NCBI GenBank assembly: GCA_015680685.1
Contig: MNCI01008374.1
Span: 513,048-577,047 of the forward strand
Length of the DNA: 64,000 bases
Origin: Gnetum montanum
Taxonomy: Eukaryota > Streptophyta > Gnetopsida > Gnetales > Gnetaceae
Direction of reading: 5' to 3'
In this document: piece by piece, positions 46,154 through 58,012 of the stretch
Numbering within the stretch: position 1 is the first letter of the stretch
Layout of the letters: the number at the start of each line of letters is the position of its first letter
The notes under the pieces: model-generated
What the model was told of the DNA's origin: nothing
What the model saw: only the letters and a program-made list of their open reading frames with translations
Databases searched by the model: none
Made by a program: the position numbers and the translations under genes

Positions 46154-47704
46154 TGCAACGATGGAAAACGTCGGTTGTTGGAAAATACCGAACGAAAATC
46201 CGTGTACACAGTCTTAACCACAGATCCATGCGAGGGCCATGCTGGAGAAAATGAATCCATGGTGCCCTAAACGATCTTGTCGATCAGACAGGGACTTACT
46301 CAATCAGTAAATTGACGAATATCGCGATAATGTGTGTACTATATAGATATTCCACAAAATAAACCGATCTAATGAATCGTAAGAGGAGTAGAAAATGATG
46401 TAAATAAATCAAAATAATGACAACGTCAACGCGACAGGGAGGATTAGATTTAGGAAAGTGCGCAATTCCAAGATCTATGTTTTGGCTCGAAAACTGAGTA
46501 TATCGTATACAAGGTTCCAATAGTAGACTCTGCTTATCTTGTGCAAAGTATACACAAAATAACAAGAAAACTGTTCAACAAGGAGTATAGAATGAAGCTT
46601 GGTCTACCTCGTAAGCCAAGGATGGGATGCAAGGAAGGTCAAGCCTGGATGTCTATCGATCAACTGTTTCTGATCAATAAACCTTGCCAACCGCACCAGA
46701 TGATCTCTCGATCTCTGATCTGCTCTTTTTGCCTTCGGTAGTTTCTGCTCAAAGTTGCCAACGATCGCCAATGGAGAGAACTGTATTTTCGCCAAAAGAC
46801 TGATCACTCCTGCTGCCAATGCTCAAAATGTCTTTTGTCTCTGCTAAAAGATGATGCTGCCCAAAAAGATGATCCAGATCCTTTCTTTCTTTGCCAACTG
46901 GGGTATTTATAAGTTCGACAACATGTGGAGAAGGCACGGTCCCGATGACACGTGTCTCGAACTTTCAGAATATTGTTGACTTAGCAAACTTTGTGTTGAA
47001 ACTGGTCAACCACTCCCGCTGAAGCCATCTCATGATTATGCTGCGATACGCTGATGAGCGTATTACATGTATGGACAACATGTGCATGTTTGGTACTGCC
47101 TTAGTTGACTTTAGGTTGTATTACGCTCGTTTACGCTACGTAGCGTGGCGGAGCGTAATAGAGCATAGAAGTAGTTAACTCAAGCTGTTTTATGCTTATT
47201 TACACTGCGAAGCGTAATAGAGCGTCAAACATAGTCAACTTTACAATAAGTTACGCTTGTTTACTTTGCGTAGCATAATAAGCATAAAGCGACCAATATG
47301 CAAAAAGGAAGAAATCAATCTGCCATGCTTCTTTGGACTCTGACTTTGACTTTTTGGGAGTTCATTACGCTGCTCTGCGTAACGGAGCATAAACTCAGCC
47401 CTGAACAAAAGACTTAGCGAAATATGTGACAAGTCTTAGACCTTAAACTTTGTCAAAATCGCCGAAGTAAGTTACTTTCTGATATCGGGTTATGTTAAAC
47501 AGAGTTACGCTTAGCGACACTACACTATGTTGCGTAATGTAGGTAAAGAGAGAAAACAAAGTAAGGTTGAAATTTGCAAGAAACTTGGAGACTTGATGCT
47601 GTGCGCCTCTTTGCCTTGCTCTGTCTTTTGGATTTTTGTCGTAAACTTTCGCCCGAATTGTGAATCTTTGCCTTAGGCTGATTCGCAATTTCCATGGTGT
47701 TTCA
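46154..47704 (-). repeat. 3' LTR of element F
   Basis: A 1,551-bp LTR running from TGCAACGATGG to GGTGTTTCA on the plus strand. In sense orientation an AGCGTA/TACGCT palindrome cluster (47290-47040) lies upstream of a TATA box, TTATAAATAC (46903-46912). Confidence 0.95.
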
Positions 47705-48886
47705 ATGGCCCCTCTTTGTTGACGTTTAGAGGGCTTGCCTGAAAGACGTCGACAAAGAATACGAAACACCAGATGAGTAAAAGTACCAACAACATTCATC
47801 AACGGCTACTCAAGTGTCGCCCTGTCAAAGCAGAAGTGCAGAAATGAGGGAAATAGGAGATAAAATGGTACGTGAGGGAATTTGTACAGAGGTAAGAGGA
47901 GAGAGGTTCAGGGAAGACTCAAGTGAGGTGAGTATAGTTTGTCACGCATAAGCACTTAGGCCTTCTCCTGCGATTGCATTTGCATGGAGTTATGCCGTCA
48001 TTTTGTAGATGAAAGGGCTTGCATAGACGAATTGTGTTGCGTCTACGTGGCTTGGATGAGTTGTGTTTCATCCATTTTTCCAACCCACTTTTTTTTTGGC
48101 GTCCACTAGGCGAGTTGCGTTACGCCGGTTTATGGACTTGATTGTAATGCAGATGCAAAAAGCGTATGCTACGTATTCAAATTTTGCGTAAGGGAAATAG
48201 ATGGGATGGCTAAGAAGGGTAGTAAGAGCTAGAGGTAGGATTATGAGGAAAATAGGGATGCACTCTTGAGTGGACAAGCTAACCTAAGCGGCCATCTCAA
48301 AATGCTGTCTGTATTTCACCACTCAGATGAACACACTTTTGAACGACATCCTTGTAGCAAGTAACCTGCAACCAAAGAAGAAAACAGAGGACACCATTGC
48401 TCTACCGAATCACCAGAGAGGTTGTTGAAACAAGTACCATTTGGGGCGAGACAGAGTGAGCGGACCATGAAGGAGGAACCATAGCAAGAGGCCAGGGTCT
48501 TCAACGTTGACGCTCGGCCCAGCATATCGCCGCCAAAGATCATTAGACTCATCACACCGACTGGTTACGCAAAGAACTAGCTAGGTGAATCTGTGAAGCC
48601 AGAGCCTGATAGTGATGATGAGCGGAGATCCCCAAGGTTGTGGTTGATGAGAACTCCTTTAGGGCTCCGAACGATGAAACTAAACTCTCAGAGGTGCCAT
48701 CGTTGAAATGGGTGCAGTGACGACATCTCCGAGGGGTTAGTAGTATGCCTTTTGGCACGTCCGAGGAATCAGTAGAATGCCTGTGAGGTAGCGATGCTGG
48801 GGCTATCCCAACATCCCACCCCATTTGTTTTTTAGTCGCATAGAGACGATTACGCTCGCTTGATTCGCATGTTGGCGGTCTGTAGG
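47705..48886 (-). other. Distal 3' noncoding region of element F
   Basis: It starts at the purine tract AAAGAGGGGCCAT (minus strand, 47705-47717) next to the 3' LTR. One 167-codon frame on the minus strand (48552-49055) overlaps it but looks like no known protein and partly runs into the minisatellite; I take it as chance. Such long, variable 3' regions are usual in Tat elements. Confidence 0.6.
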
Positions 48887-49441
48887 TCCCAGTTTTAAGT
48901 CTTGGTAGACTGCCGTTGCTGGTTTTAAGTCCCAGCAGACCATGGTCCCGGTTTAAAGTCTGGGCGAACTGAAAAATGCTAGTTTTACGTAGTAGCGGAC
49001 GGTGGTAGAGCTGATTTATGGTCTCAGCAGACTGTGCTGTGGATGTCAGTTTCATGTTGTGACCCAGGGATAGATCTGTGCTGGTTTCATGTCTTAGCAG
49101 ATGGATACTTACCTGTGCCAGTTTTATGTCATGGCAGACAGCCGGTGCCAGTTTAGCGTCGTGGCGGACGCGTGCAGGAAATGCCAGTTTTACGTCTTGG
49201 TGGACTTGTATAACACTACCAGTTTTACGTCATAGTGGACTGTTGCAACTTGCCAGTTTTATGTCGTGGCGGATGATCGTTGCCAGTTTAGCGTCATGGA
49301 AGACGCGTGCAGAAAGTGCCAGTTTTACGTCGTAGCGGACGATTATTGCCAGTTTAGCGTCGTGGCGGACACGTGAAGAGAGTGCTAGTTTTACGTCATA
49401 GCAGATAATTGTTGCCAGTTTAGCATCGTAGCGGACGATGG
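48887..49441. repeat. Minisatellite in the 3' region of element F
   Basis: About 14 or more copies of a unit built on CCAGTTTTACGTCGTAGCGGAC. From 49105 on, units of about 30 and 36 bp alternate (TTTTACGT-type and TTTAGCGT-type), giving a dimer of roughly 66 bp. Copies are diverged at the left and more regular at the right. Tandem arrays at this position are known from Tat elements, where they can seed satellite DNA. Confidence 0.85.
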
Positions 49442-49479
49442 TTGTGCCTGATGTTAACACTAGATATGCAGCTAGATGT

Positions 49480-50690
49480 AGTACTGCTTCATATATATAT
49501 GGTTCACAGGATTCGGTAACTTGTTGTCGTTGATATCTGCCAGCTTGAATGCACCGTTGCCATACACATCAGCTACCAAGAAAGGACCCTCCCAGTTTGC
49601 AGAGAACTTGCCTACTGGTTCGCGAACGGCCTTGAGAACCAAATCTCCCTTCTCGATCGGATGTTGTTGAAGATTATGACGGTGCTTTTACCTCTGCTTA
49701 TCTTGATACTTTTCGATGGTATCAAGTGTCTGTATTCGCTTCTCCTCTACTGAATCCAAATTCATGATCCAAGACTCGATGTGTTGAGCGTCATTTATAA
49801 TCGTGGAGAGGACCATTCGTAGAGAAAGAACTTGTAATTCGAGGGGCAGCATTGCCTCAGATCCATAGACTAGGCTATAGGGTGTACTGTCTGTAGCTGT
49901 CCTACATGTAGTACGATACATCCATAGCACATAGAGGATCTTTTCATGCCACCGTCTCTTGTTGCTGTTGAGCATTTTCTTGAGCAGGTTGATAATGACC
50001 TTGTGCGTTGCTTCGGCTTGACCATTCGCTTGTGGGTAATACGGCGAGGAAAAAGATTATTTCATACCAAGGCTATCACAGAAAGATTTGGTTTCCATAC
50101 TGCTAAATTGTGGCCCATTGTCAGTCACGATAATCATCGGGAGGTCAAATCTGGTTACTATGTTATCTAAAATGAAATGGCAGATTTGTTGAGATGTGAT
50201 CTTTCGCAAAGGGATGGCTTCCACCCACTTCGTGAAATACTCAATGGCAGTGATTATGAAGCTGTGACCTGTGAAAGATTTTGGTGTGATAGGCCCTATA
50301 ATGTCTAGTCCCCATCGTTAAAAGGGCCATGTTACCTGAGTTGTGTGTAGTTCTGTAGGCGACACATGTATAAGGTTTGCATAACGCTGACATGTGTCGC
50401 ATGTTTTAACCTTTGTAAGACAGTCTTTTTCCATGTACGACCAATAATACCCTAAGCGACGGATTTTAGAGGCCATGGCTCGTGGTGCTACATGTCCTCC
50501 GCATAATCCCTCGTGGACTTCGCCGACTATACGTTGTGCCTGGTCTTTGTTAACGCAAGTAAGCAGTACTCCATCAAAAGAGCGTCTACAAAGGGTACTA
50601 TCTCCTATGATGACGTACTACCTAGCTCGCTTGTGGATTGCATCTTTCTGCTTGCGTGTTAGCTCGTGTGGTGGTTCGCCATGCAAGAGG
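49480..50690 (-). pseudogene. int: Integrase of element F
   Basis: It inserts element cDNA into the host genome. Visible in order: a zinc-binding HHCC region (HEGLCGGHVAPRAMASK near 50500; CDTCQRYANLIH near 50380); catalytic core with RWGLDIIGPI (first Asp, near 50310), TDNGPQF (second Asp, near 50135) and GQAEATHKVI (Glu, near 50015); then RRWHEKILYVLWMYRTT (near 49955) and the C-terminal part with KGDLVLKAVREPVGKFSANW and GPFLV (near 49600). No chromodomain follows, as expected for Tat and unlike chromoviruses. In-frame stops occur, for example between GLDIIG and its upstream part and near 50070. Confidence 0.88.
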
Positions 50691-50710
50691 TAAGTTTTAA
50701 TGTTGTCGTA

Positions 50711-51110
50711 TCACTCTGGCGTTCTATCCTCGAGCAGTGAAGATATTTGCACTACCTGAATGATAGGATCTGTACAATCTGTTATTAAGGCAGGACAAGT
50801 GACAAATAGGTGCGATGACACGTTTAAAGCTAATGTAGCCAGTGCATCGGCTAGCGTGTTGTTGTTTCGAGGCACGTGTTGGGCATCGATCGTTGTGAAC
50901 TGCTTCAGAAGATCTTTAGCCATATCGTAGTAGGGCTGTAAATATGCAGCCTTGTAGGCGTAGACTCCTGTGATTTGATTTATAATAAGCATCGAATCGC
51001 CCCTAATTGCCAGGTGTTGAACATCAAGCCCTCTGGCTGTTAATAATCCCCTAAGGAGTCCCTCGTACTCTGCCATGTTGTTCGTACAGGGAAATGTCAA
51101 GCGATAGGCG
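50711..51110 (-). pseudogene. Second (archaeal-type) RNase H of element F
   Basis: The region encodes NNMAEYEGLLRGLLTARGLD, LAIRGDSMLIINQITGVY and VPRNNNTLADALATLAL. This is the RNase HI-like fold of the additional aRH domain between RNase H and integrase, typical of Tat/Ogre elements. Conserved E (AEYEGL), D (GDSMLI) and D (LADALA) positions are present. It is open for 129 residues (50711-51100) and would help degrade the RNA of RNA-DNA hybrids. Confidence 0.88.
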
Positions 51111-51268
51111 TGAAGACGTACATCCTTAGGTGATAGCGTAATGACTGTGGCGACACTATCGCCTCTAGCGGTTGAAGTTCCGTCAAAATGTAACGTTGCT
51201 TCGAGGCCTGTTAGGACAGGGCTTAGACTATGTACATGCTCGTCTGGAAATTTAGGCTCTATGGTTGC

Positions 51269-51690
51269 CTAATTGTCAATAGGCGATGTTATTAGTTGGT
51301 CAGCTATCGCTTGGCCTTTCGTAGAAGATTGACCAATATAATGCAGATCAAATTCTGCCGTGATAGCTTTCCAATGAGCTATTTTACTACTTTCATACAG
51401 GTTATGCGTAATAGCCCTAAGGATGTTATTTTTGCAAATTATGTTGACCTGGCTACAGAAGAGATAGTGTCTGCACTTTTCGAGTGTAAATACTAACGCT
51501 AAGCAATTACGCTCTACTTCGTTATACCTTGTTTCATATGCACATAGAGCATGACTCAAGTAGTATATGGGTACTTTTGACCCATCATCTCTCTTTTGAC
51601 AGAGTAATGCAGGTAAGGCTACGTTTGATGTTGCGAGGTAAATGTAAAACGGTTGATCCCTTTGTGGTGGGAATACTGTTGGCAAGCGTT
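51269..51690 (-). pseudogene. Retroviral-type RNase H of element F
   Basis: It encodes PFYIYLATSNVALPALLCQK, PIYYLSHALCAYETRYNEVE and LALVFTLEKCRHYLF, the classical RNase H region that follows RT in Ty3 elements. The usual first catalytic Asp of the LYLAVSD-type motif is not clear here (YLATSN), which suggests loss of activity. Open for 138 residues; its frame differs from that of RT, so a frameshift lies at about 51690. Confidence 0.82.
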
Positions 51691-52500
51691 AAACTTTTTG
51701 CTTTAGGCTGTTAAACGCACGCTGACAATCATCTTTCCATTCGAAATTAACCCCCTTTTTTAACAGATGTTGCATAGGGTGTAATTTATCGGTTAATCTC
51801 GAAATGAACCGCCTGATAAATTGTAACCTCCCTTGTAATCCGCGTAATTTCTTGAGATTTGTAGGAGGTGTCAATTCAACAATGGCCTTGACTTTGTCAA
51901 GGTCTACTCGTATACCAGTTTTTGATACCACAAACCCCAGCATACGTCCGGTTTTGACTCTGAATACGCACTTCTTTGGGTTGAGCCGAAGGTCGTATTT
52001 AGAGCATCTTTTAAGGACTAACTCCAGATCCTCCGAATGATCTTCTGACCTTATAGACTTAACAGCTATATTGTCAACATAATCATTCAGTCTCCCTAGG
52101 AGGTAATTGCTAAAGATATATGTCATAGCTCGTTGATACGTAGCTCCAGTATTTCTTAAACCGAAAGGCATCATGGTGTAACAAAAGGTCCCCCAGGGTG
52201 TCATGAATGTTGTTGTCTGTTGGTGTACTGGGTTGATGTCAATTTGATTATAGCCTGAGAAGCCATCCATGAAGGATAAAAGTGCATGGCCAGCGGTTGT
52301 ATCCACTAGCTGGTTGATACTGGGTAATGAGAAATTATCCTTGATTGTAGCTTTGTTCAAGTCTCGGAAGTCTATGCAGATGCGTATCCCTCCGGTCTTT
52401 TTGGGGAAAACTACAATGTTAGATACCTAGTCTGAGTAATCGACTGTGCGAATGAAACCAGCTTGGTACAGTTTAGTGATCTCATCATGTACTGCTAGCG
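51689..52500 (-). pseudogene. Reverse transcriptase of element F
   Basis: The RT domain is recognised from pre-RT (VALAVHDEITKLYQAGFIRT, near 52480) through GGIRICIDFRDLNKATIKDN (near 52370), FMDGFSGYNQI, TPWGTFCYTMMPFGLRN and LNPKKCVFRV. The catalytic YVDD box reads YVDN (near 52080), so the second metal-binding Asp is lost. A stop lies upstream (near 52428). A 223-residue frame (51689-52360) remains open. Confidence 0.92.
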
Positions 52501-53249
52501 CGACTTCTGGCTTAATTTTTTATGCTTTCTGTCTAACTGCTTTGATATGGGGATCTAGAATTATGTTGTGTTGTATTAACCTTGGGTCTAGTCCCTGCAT
52601 ATCTTTATATGACCTGTTTTATGTTGTCATGTGCCTTTTGGTCTAGTAAAGAACTAATCTTAAGAGTTTTAGTCTCACCTTTATGCGTAACCACAGAGAC
52701 CTCGTTAAGGGGGTCTTCGGTTACATCTCCAGCTTCCAGATCTAGCATGCATGTTGATTGTTCTGGCCAATCTAGAGATGTTTCCGACATGGCTATGGTT
52801 GCATCATCGAGGTCAAGGTTAGTTTCTACTAGTGTGGGATCAAATTATCTAATGATTTCCCCGTGTGGGCCTGTTAAAGTTAGGAGTGCAGATAAAGTTT
52901 CATCCATTTGCCAATTACCTTACAAAACTGTCAAATATGAAAGTAATTAGAAAGATACTAAGTTAAGTGCTGTAAGTATTTAGCGTATAACGCTTGGTTT
53001 AGTCTAAAAAGAAAAAGGATGTGATGTGACATTGCTGAGCGTGAGAAGCTAACTGAATTTTGAACATCGTGAACAACCTGTAATTAATGCGACCTGATTA
53101 CGAGGAGATAAGATGCAGTAGTTTAAGGTCATTTTGGACCGTAATGCATGCGATATCTACCGCAATTAATGCCTTGATCTTTGGGTTCCAACTCATACTG
53201 ACACCAGTATTTGGGCAAGTCTCGCTTAAATCGGGCGTCAAGTCAGTTA

Positions 53250-54450
53250 GTTTTGCATATAAGTAGGCAATTCTTATCGAAAACAGGTTGTTGCCTATCG
53301 CAAATTTGAATTCTCGGCTGTTACAGAGAGAAGGAGAAAGAGCAAAAGATTGTAGCACATTATTTGTGAAGGTGTTCATGTGTGAAGGTGTTCAGAACTG
53401 TAACAATGGCACCGAAGGTGAGAGGAAAGAACGCCAAATTGACAAAAATCGATGAAGTACAAGGGAGTCTGCAACGTGGTTTGCAGGCCTTGGTCGAAGT
53501 GAGAGATGGCACTCCCCTGAATCGGTAGGCCATCCCTTACTTACTCGTATTGCTTCCTGTGATATGCTTTTTTGTTATGTTTATCCTTTTGCATCATTTG
53601 CATAAACTAGAGTTTTTGGCTGTAGACCTCATATTAAAACGAGGGTTTAGATAACAGTATTGTATCTATTGCCATTGTCTGAGACAAAACTTATACTATT
53701 ACAAGGGTTTAGGCGATTTTGGTTGTATGGCTAAAGCGTAATTTTGTAAATTTTCCTATAGTTTAAGCATGTAATCGGAATCTAGATGGTAACGTGTTTA
53801 TTTTCTGTATAGTATCATGATGAAACCCGTTCTAATCATTTTGGATATAGTCAGGGTTTTATGTTGTATAAACCCTATCGTACCCAATGTTCCTCCCCCT
53901 CAGACTCGGTTGCAGGGAAAGGCTATATGGTTTCGAAAGGGTGTGCTGGAGTTTTTGCAGTTTTTGCTGCGTAACTACAGTATTATTGTGTGGTCGCATT
54001 TGTCGGGGGACGTGGCTAGAGCTATTTTGGAACATCTGTTAGTCGGTTCTACGCAGGGCGTCTTGGCTTTCCTGATAGATGGGGCTATTGATACTGGTCA
54101 TCCTTAAGATCGCGAACTTAGCGCTAGAGGATTGAGGCGCTTAAGTTGGATCTGGGAGATGCCCAGATTTAGCTGTTATCATGCGTATAATACTTTGTTC
54201 GTGGCTCGTCATGTCTCGACTTACTTTCATAATCCCCCAGGCATAGTGTATTATTCGGGTGGGTAAGTTGTTTTATTGGCGGTATTGTTATTATGTTTTG
54301 TAATGTCTGAATTTGTAAAGCATAGGATAGTAATGTGTTATATGATACAGGTTCTTCATCAACGAAAATGGGTTAGTAGGCAATAATGATACATTGACCT
54401 GGACCGAAACGACAATAAATGAGTTTAGGTCTCTTGGTGTATTGGTGACA
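53250..54450 (+). pseudogene. Captured antisense gene fragment in element F: FCP1-like HAD phosphatase homologue with two introns
   Basis: It runs opposite to the element. A TATA box (CATATAAG, 53256-53263) is followed about 140 bp later by an ATG at 53406. Predicted exons are 53406-53524, 53813-54262 and 54351 to about 54450, with GT-AG introns; both junctions keep one reading frame. The translation resembles plant FCP1-homology HAD phosphatases: KPVLIILDIVRVLCCI (for a KPVLxLDxxGVL start), FRKGVLEFLQFLLRNYSIIVWS, LRRLSWIWE, then YNTLFVARH (for NTLLVDDSP) and NPPG. The nucleophile motif DxDx is altered (DIVR) and the DDS motif is lost; one stop lies at 54105-54107. So it is a dead copy. Retained introns mean capture at DNA level or through antisense retention in element RNA. 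Confidence 0.65.
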
Positions 54451-54979
54451 AAACTGCCCTTAATTGGGCTAGCTAGGACCTCCCTAGAATCAGGTTGAAA
54501 CCGGGCATTTCCTCGACAACGATGAATGTGGCGTCTGTTGGGAATTAGTCTCCTGCCACAAAATTGATATGCACCATCCCTTTGACTTGAACCCGTGCCC
54601 CGTTGAATGACTTTAGGCACGATGTCTTTGTAGGGCTGATCTGGTTGACCAGGCCCAACTTATCCACTATAGGATAAGGGATGACATTCGTAGCCGCGCC
54701 ATTGTCAACGTGCACCCTCTGGATCCGATGTTGACCAACCCAGATGGTGATGAACATGGGTTCTGTCATCACTCGACCTTTCTCAGGATCATCTTTGATG
54801 GATTCATCGTGAAAGGTCAAAGGGGTTGGTTTAGGTTGCTCAGCGGCAGGAGGAAACATGACAACATGTATCGCTTCCTCTTCCACTGGTAAGCGTTCAT
54901 CCACAGGTATGGATGTCAGCATACGGACCATAGCCTCACGGTGCTTTTGAGATGTCATAAGCAAGTCATAGAGGTTCAA
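54410..54979 (-). pseudogene. Protease (retropepsin) of element F
   Basis: It cleaves the polyprotein. A 144-residue frame (54545-54979) has MFITIWVGQHRIQRVHVDNG with AATNVIPYPIVDKLGL: the aspartic protease flap and active site, with DNG where DSG or DTG is most common. A C-terminal retropepsin patch (NLILGRS.L, near 54490) follows in another frame. It lies after gag and immediately before the antisense insert. Confidence 0.82.
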
Positions 54980-57762
54980 TGTTGTGTTCTTCTATTTCAA
55001 AGCCTGCTTGACTTGCGTAAATGCGTCGAGGAGGTTCCAGTCTCAGCTGGGTTGCTTATCTCCTCTGTCTTCTTCCATTCACCCTAAGAGACAAATCTCC
55101 CGAGGAAGAGTAGCGTTAGTTGGAGGGTTGTGTTTCTTTCTACCGAGGGGAGGTGGCTGTGTTTCTGTACCCTTGTCTTGCCCACAAGGTGCAGGTGCAG
55201 GGACAGAGGCGAGGGGCCTGGGCTTAGCGAAGCCTAGCGTAGAGTGGTTTTTGGTGGCATTAATTGACGCATCTCCTTCATTTTTTTATTGGGTGGCGAT
55301 TGATGGTTTTGGTTAGAAGTTTGCCCCTGTGTAAAAGGAGCAGTTGGTGGTTTTGGTATCCTAAGTATAAAAGGCACCTTAGGAGTGGGCGCGGACGTGG
55401 CAGTGGCTTTATCGTTAACGTGAGACCGGGTTATGGCTGGAGAGGGCGCCCGAATAACAAAGGGTGGCCTCGAGACACTGCTAACTACCGGTGAAGAACT
55501 TGCCCTTTGGGGTGAACTAGTAGGTACACGTAAAACAAAGGGTTGTTTAGGCGATACCTTCCCTTCACTGTCTGTACTTACCACGTTGATGGTGTACGGT
55601 GCGTTATTTGCATTTAACGGGTCTTTGTACACATGCATCGCCTGGTTTTCGGGACGTGTTGGACTACTACCGTCTAATTTTAGAGAACCATCGTCAATCA
55701 TGCATTGAATGTCGTCCTTCAACGCCCAGCAGTANNNNNNNNNNNNNNNNNNNNNNNNNNNNNNNNNNNNNNNNNNNNNNNNNNNNNNNNNNNNNNNNNN
55801 NNNNNNNNNNNNNNNNNNNNNNNNNNNNNNNNNNNNNNNNNNNNNNNNNNNNNNNNNNNNNNNNNNNNNNNNNNNNNNNNNNNNNNNNNNNNNNNNNNNN
55901 NNNNNNNNNNNNNNNNNNNNNNNNNNNNNNNNNNNNNNNNNNNNNNNNNNNNNNNNNNNNNNNNNNNNNNNNNNNNNNNNNNNNNNNNNNNNNNNNNNNN
56001 NNNNNNNNNNNNNNNNNNNNNNNNNNNNNNNNNNNNNNNNNNTAGTTTGGGCGAAAGCCTGACTCAAGGAGCTAGGGGCAAGGTAATACAGTTTAGACTT
56101 GATAAAGTCATTAACTACTCCTTTGAAAATAGCTAGCAGATGGGCTTCTGTGATAGGCTCACGGATTTCATTCAAAGTAGCGCTCCATCGCTATATAAAC
56201 TTCTGGACTGGTTCAAGTGGGTCTTGCTTCACTCCCATAAGTTGGTCTAGCATGACTTCTGGTTTTAAATTGTACTTAAAGTGAGTCATGAATTGTGTTA
56301 GGAGCTCTTCCAAGGTTGAGATGGAAGAGCAAGGAAGCGCTCGATACTAGTCCAAAGCTTTCCATGCCAGAGATATTGCAAAGACACGGATAATCGTATG
56401 AGGCCATTGCTGCAATAACAAGGATTCAGACCTGAAGATAACAAGGTGAGCATTAGGATCTCCTTCCCCATTATATTTAGTAAAATGGGGCAATGACATC
56501 CCTAGAGGCAACGACAGCATAGGAACCACTGGGTTGATAGGATCATCCTGGTAGAAATCCATGACTTGTATCATATCAGAGCCAGTAGCTTTAAGGCACC
56601 TAATTTCTTCGGTGAGGGTCTGAATAAGTGAAAAAGCTTGATCCAGACTTGGTGATGAAGAAGTGTACGCAGGAGGAGCCGGGGGTTGGACTGAAAGAGC
56701 AGTGCCAGGTAATGGGAATGTAGCGATGGCTTGACTGATAGGTGGTGCTACGGGGACTATCCCTACGGATGGAGTTGCCTATGAAAACCACCACCCGCCA
56801 GGTTGAGCAGAGAAATTGGCCATCGTCGAATGTGTAGGGTGGAGATTGTAAGGATATTGTGCGTTTATCTGCGGGACATGCGTGGTGGATGCGGCTAAGG
56901 GTTGTACACCATATAACGTAGATTGATCATGTTGTGCAACAGGCATGATCCACTGACCAACTGTGGGTTTTTGAACGGATCGCTGCGATTGAATGGTGGT
57001 TGCGATCTATTGCCTTGCAATGGGTTGCAGCAGATTTTGCACCGGGCGGGTTATGGGTGTGGTATGAGGTTGCACGTGGGGAATGAAATGAGGTGTGGTA
57101 GACGCAGGTACCACCGGTGGAATACTGATTACACGTGACAATGAGATTGCCCCCATGTTATTTTGAGATGGTATTTGTACTTGCAAGACTGAGGATTGCG
57201 TAGTGGCCTGCGGGATGACAGGAATATGAGTTTGGGTAGTTATGACTAAGTTGAGATGGAAGGCTTCTTTGATGAGAGGAAATAGGGGATTTATGTATGT
57301 ATGGGGGCTGAGGGTATGGTATGAATCCGTGTGTTCAGATTGGGCTGCGAATTCATCTTCCTCTTCCTCCCCATTTTGAGGTTCTAGAATTGACCGTGTA
57401 GTCTGACTCCTAGCCATAACCAGTTGGGTCAGGAGTTCATGATAATGTTCGATCAGGGGGATAATGTCATACGCAGTAGGGGTGAAATCTTGGCCCCCTC
57501 TGTGGATCAGCTCATAATTTCGTTTCGCTTCAATCTCGGCTTGGCTAAGGGCAAGTTTTGCCTGGATCTTGGCGCAAATGAAATTGTACTCTTTAGGAGT
57601 TACGATGGTGTGCGAAGGATCCTTGCCCTGTAATCTCAACGAACGGCATGATGGTCCCTGAGGTCTTATTGCGTCGGAAGCTGGTTTGGGAATGGGATTT
57701 ACGGATGTGGCACCCGAGTCAGTGGTGATCATAGCGATAGTGGTTGCATATGCAGAATCCAT
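54980..57762 (-). pseudogene. gag: gag of element F (with N block)
   Basis: Capsid precursor. It starts with MDSAYATTIAMITTDSG at 57762, about 230 bp after the primer site. The N-terminal 251 residues are open (57007-57762) and have a helical EYNFICAKIQAKLALSQAEI segment and an acidic EEEEDEF patch. The capsid core follows: SLPHFTKYNGEGDPNAHLVIF (near 56480), WKALD, then LEELLTQFMTHFKYN (near 56310) and LAIFKGVVNDFIKSKLYYL (near 56120). A 308-bp N block (55735-56042) interrupts it. The C-terminal part (about 55700-55240) is Pro/Ser/Thr-rich (PFVLRVPTSSPQRASSSP; KVPFILRIPKPPTAP). Confidence 0.82.
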
Positions 57763-57987
57763 TTCTTAGATAGGTTAATGACAATAAACGACAGGATCTA
57801 AAAGGCGACGGTCAAACAGAATTATGAATGGGCTTTTTACCCTGTAGGATTCAAAAGGAATCGTTGTTGTGACCAATCTACACCACACGATTTCATAAAC
57901 TTTCTTAGAGGTATTACGTTTACGTTTTTATGGACGTGGGTATGGATCGCTTACAGGGCTACCCGTAAAATACGGATCAGAGGTTTA

Positions 57988-58006
57988 GGCCCTCCTTCTA
58001 GCACTA
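57988..58006 (-). other. Primer-binding site of element F
   Basis: On the minus strand TAGTGCTAGAAGGAGGGCC, six bases from the LTR. It fits the Tat-type site TGGCGCTAGAAGGAGGG with two transitions (TGG to TAG, CGC to TGC). It sets the direction of the element. Confidence 0.7.
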
Positions 58007-58012
58007 GAAAAC

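Noticed and set aside
48552-49055. 167-residue minus-strand frame near the minisatellite of element F
   Set aside because: No recognisable domain, overlaps the tandem repeat, and lies where Tat elements have noncoding 3' sequence.
48887-49441. Possible CRISPR-like array (short regularly spaced repeats)
   Set aside because: The repeats are diverged and contiguous with no unique spacers of fixed size, and this is plant nuclear DNA; it is a minisatellite.
55599-56136. Plus-strand open frames of 117-148 residues
   Set aside because: They run through the N block at 55735-56042 and are antisense to the gag of element F.
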